Below the pieces are notes generated by a model. It worked only from the letters and a program-made list of their open reading frames with translations. It ran no database searches and was not told where the DNA came from. Shown one piece after another: positions 24,291 to 25,264 of a stretch of DNA of 25,264 nt (within the stretch, counting starts at the first letter, position 1; the number at the start of each line of letters is the position of its first letter). This DNA comes from CAYFUR01 sp964346275 (GTDB lineage Bacteria > Sumerlaeota > Sumerlaeia > SLMS01). The translations under genes were made by a program, and so were the position numbers. The stretch spans positions 1 to 25,264 of the forward strand of contig CAYFUR010000052.1 in assembly GCA_964346275.1 (NCBI GenBank). The letters are read 5' to 3'.

Positions 24291-25124
24291 TTACTTCCTG
24301 GCGGAGCGGCACATGATGATTTTCCAGCCGCGATAGGTCTTCTTCAGGGTGTAGGTCTCCTGGCGCACACAGCTCTCGCCGTTTGCTACGTCCTCGCGCT
24401 CCACGACCACCTTCGCCACATTCACGCTGATCTTTTCCTCGATCAACTTGCGCAGATACTGGCGCCGCTGCTGCGCTTTCTCTTCCAGATAGGTTTGCCG
24501 GCGCAGGTTCACGTAATCATGGAGATTGATCTGGCCAATCATCTCCTCGCTCATACAGTGAAATTCCGTGGCGAAATCCTGGCGGTTCCACGATTCAATG
24601 AAGGATTTCACGACTTCGCTGGGTTCCGCATCGCGTAAATCCACGGGAACATTCGTCTCATTATCCGGATGAGGGCCCTCGTGCCTCGTGGAGGCTGCCG
24701 GAGCTTGTCCGGGAGCTTTGGGACCGGCTCCCCCGCTGACATATCCCGAGCGGCGGAAAATATATTCAACGCGCCCCAGCAGATCCAGCGGATCGAAGGG
24801 CTTGCGAACATAATCATCAATCCCGAGGCTCTGGATCCAGAAATCCGGCGTGCGCTCCTCATCGTCCCCAAGTGCCGAGAGAACGATGATGGGAACCGAG
24901 CGCAGTTCCGGATCCTTCTTCAGGCGCTTGATGACTTCCAGGCCGCTGATCCGCGGCATCATCAGGTCGCACACAATGAGATCGGGTTTTTCCTCGCGAG
25001 CCAGAGCAAGGCCGTCCTCCCCGCTTTTGGCCGTTTCCACCTGATGGCCTTTTGTGTTGAGAACCGACCGGACAATCTCCAGCACGTCCGGCTCATCATC
25101 AATGATTAGTATCCGCTTCGGCAT
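24291..25124 (-). CDS. Response regulator with NTF2-like C-terminal half
   Basis: The protein has 277 residues. The receiver domain (1-125) has the acidic pair D9/D10, phospho-acceptor D53 (VCDLMMPRISG), S83 (VLSA) and K108 (YVRKPFDP), so it should be phosphorylatable. A Gly/Pro/Ala-rich linker (about 130-160) follows. The last 110 residues (SEVVKSFIESWNRQDFATEF near 169, then a helix LHDYVNLRRQTYLEEKAQQR and strands ending YRGWKIIMC) resemble an NTF2/SnoaL-like alpha+beta fold. There is no recognisable DNA-binding, GGDEF, EAL or kinase output domain. The ATG at 25124 follows GGGAGA. No partner histidine kinase is in the window. The receiver assignment is secure; the C-terminal fold is inferred from pattern only. 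Confidence 0.85.
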   Translation of the reverse strand: MPKRILIIDDEPDVLEIVRSVLNTKGHQVETAKSGEDGLALAREEKPDLIVCDLMMPRISGLEVIKRLKKDPELRSVPIIVLSALGDDEERTPDFWIQSLGIDDYVRKPFDPLDLLGRVEYIFRRSGYVSGGAGPKAPGQAPAASTRHEGPHPDNETNVPVDLRDAEPSEVVKSFIESWNRQDFATEFHCMSEEMIGQINLHDYVNLRRQTYLEEKAQQRRQYLRKLIEEKISVNVAKVVVEREDVANGESCVRQETYTLKKTYRGWKIIMCRSARK

Positions 25125-25264
25125 GAGTCTCCCAGTGAATGAGATTTATTCTTTACGTATTGAAGGACAGGACCGGCTTAAAAGCGTAAGAAAGCTGTGC
25201 AAACTGCTTCGCAGGGTCAATCCCATTCATTGCCCTCTCGCCACGGACTCAAGCCTGAATTCCC

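Noticed and set aside
1..25264. CRISPR arrays, tRNA or rRNA genes, insertion sequences, phage or defence islands
   Set aside because: I looked through the intergenic gaps and coding content and saw no spaced repeats, cloverleaf-like sequence, transposase, integrase or terminal inverted repeats.

Overview
This is a dense stretch of bacterial chromosome, with GC around 58-60% judged by eye. I read fifteen protein-coding genes. I found no tRNA, rRNA, insertion sequence, phage gene or CRISPR array. Intergenic gaps are short (the longest is about 290 bases), and three convergent gene pairs touch or almost touch. The large membrane-anchored Ser/Thr kinase with a WD40 propeller carries an 'LRQWEWHYL' junction. 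I associate that architecture with Planctomycetota and neighbouring PVC-like or deep-branching phyla (Hydrogenedentota and Sumerlaeota are other options). No marker here fixes the taxonomy.

Layout. At 1-833, a DUF2007/zinc-ribbon protein and a small zinc-ribbon protein converge and overlap at their stop codons. At 994-3199 an enolase-superfamily epimerase is followed by a DUF1611 P-loop protein. This gene pair matches DgcA/DgcN of the N-acetyl-D-glutamate route of D-glutamate catabolism. A perfect hairpin (3204-3229) separates it from a Gfo/Idh/MocA oxidoreductase on the minus strand. Phosphoenolpyruvate carboxylase (4487-7213, +) meets the WD40 kinase (7222-10716, -) tail to tail, and a LacI-family regulator lies upstream of the kinase on the same strand.

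From 12190 a plus-strand run holds an NtrC-like AAA+ protein that has lost its Walker motifs and its GAFTGA loop, followed by sbcD and sbcC (double-strand-break end processing). Converging on these from the right are dnaG (primase) and a RapA-like SNF2 ATPase, which look like one minus-strand unit. A minimal Ser/Thr kinase diverges from dnaG. A response regulator with an NTF2-like C-terminal half closes the window.

Working together: the left part is carbon/nitrogen metabolism (D-glutamate, anaplerotic PEP carboxylation, a sugar or polyol oxidoreductase). The right part is DNA maintenance (SbcCD, DnaG, a RapA-like remodeller) interleaved with phospho-signalling proteins (two kinases, one response regulator). 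The most unusual items are the catalytically degenerate AAA+/coiled-coil protein ahead of sbcDC, the two kinases with altered active-site motifs, the REC-NTF2 fusion, and a PEP carboxylase lacking two residues of the classical aspartate-inhibition site. I did not find an obvious new defence or mobile system.
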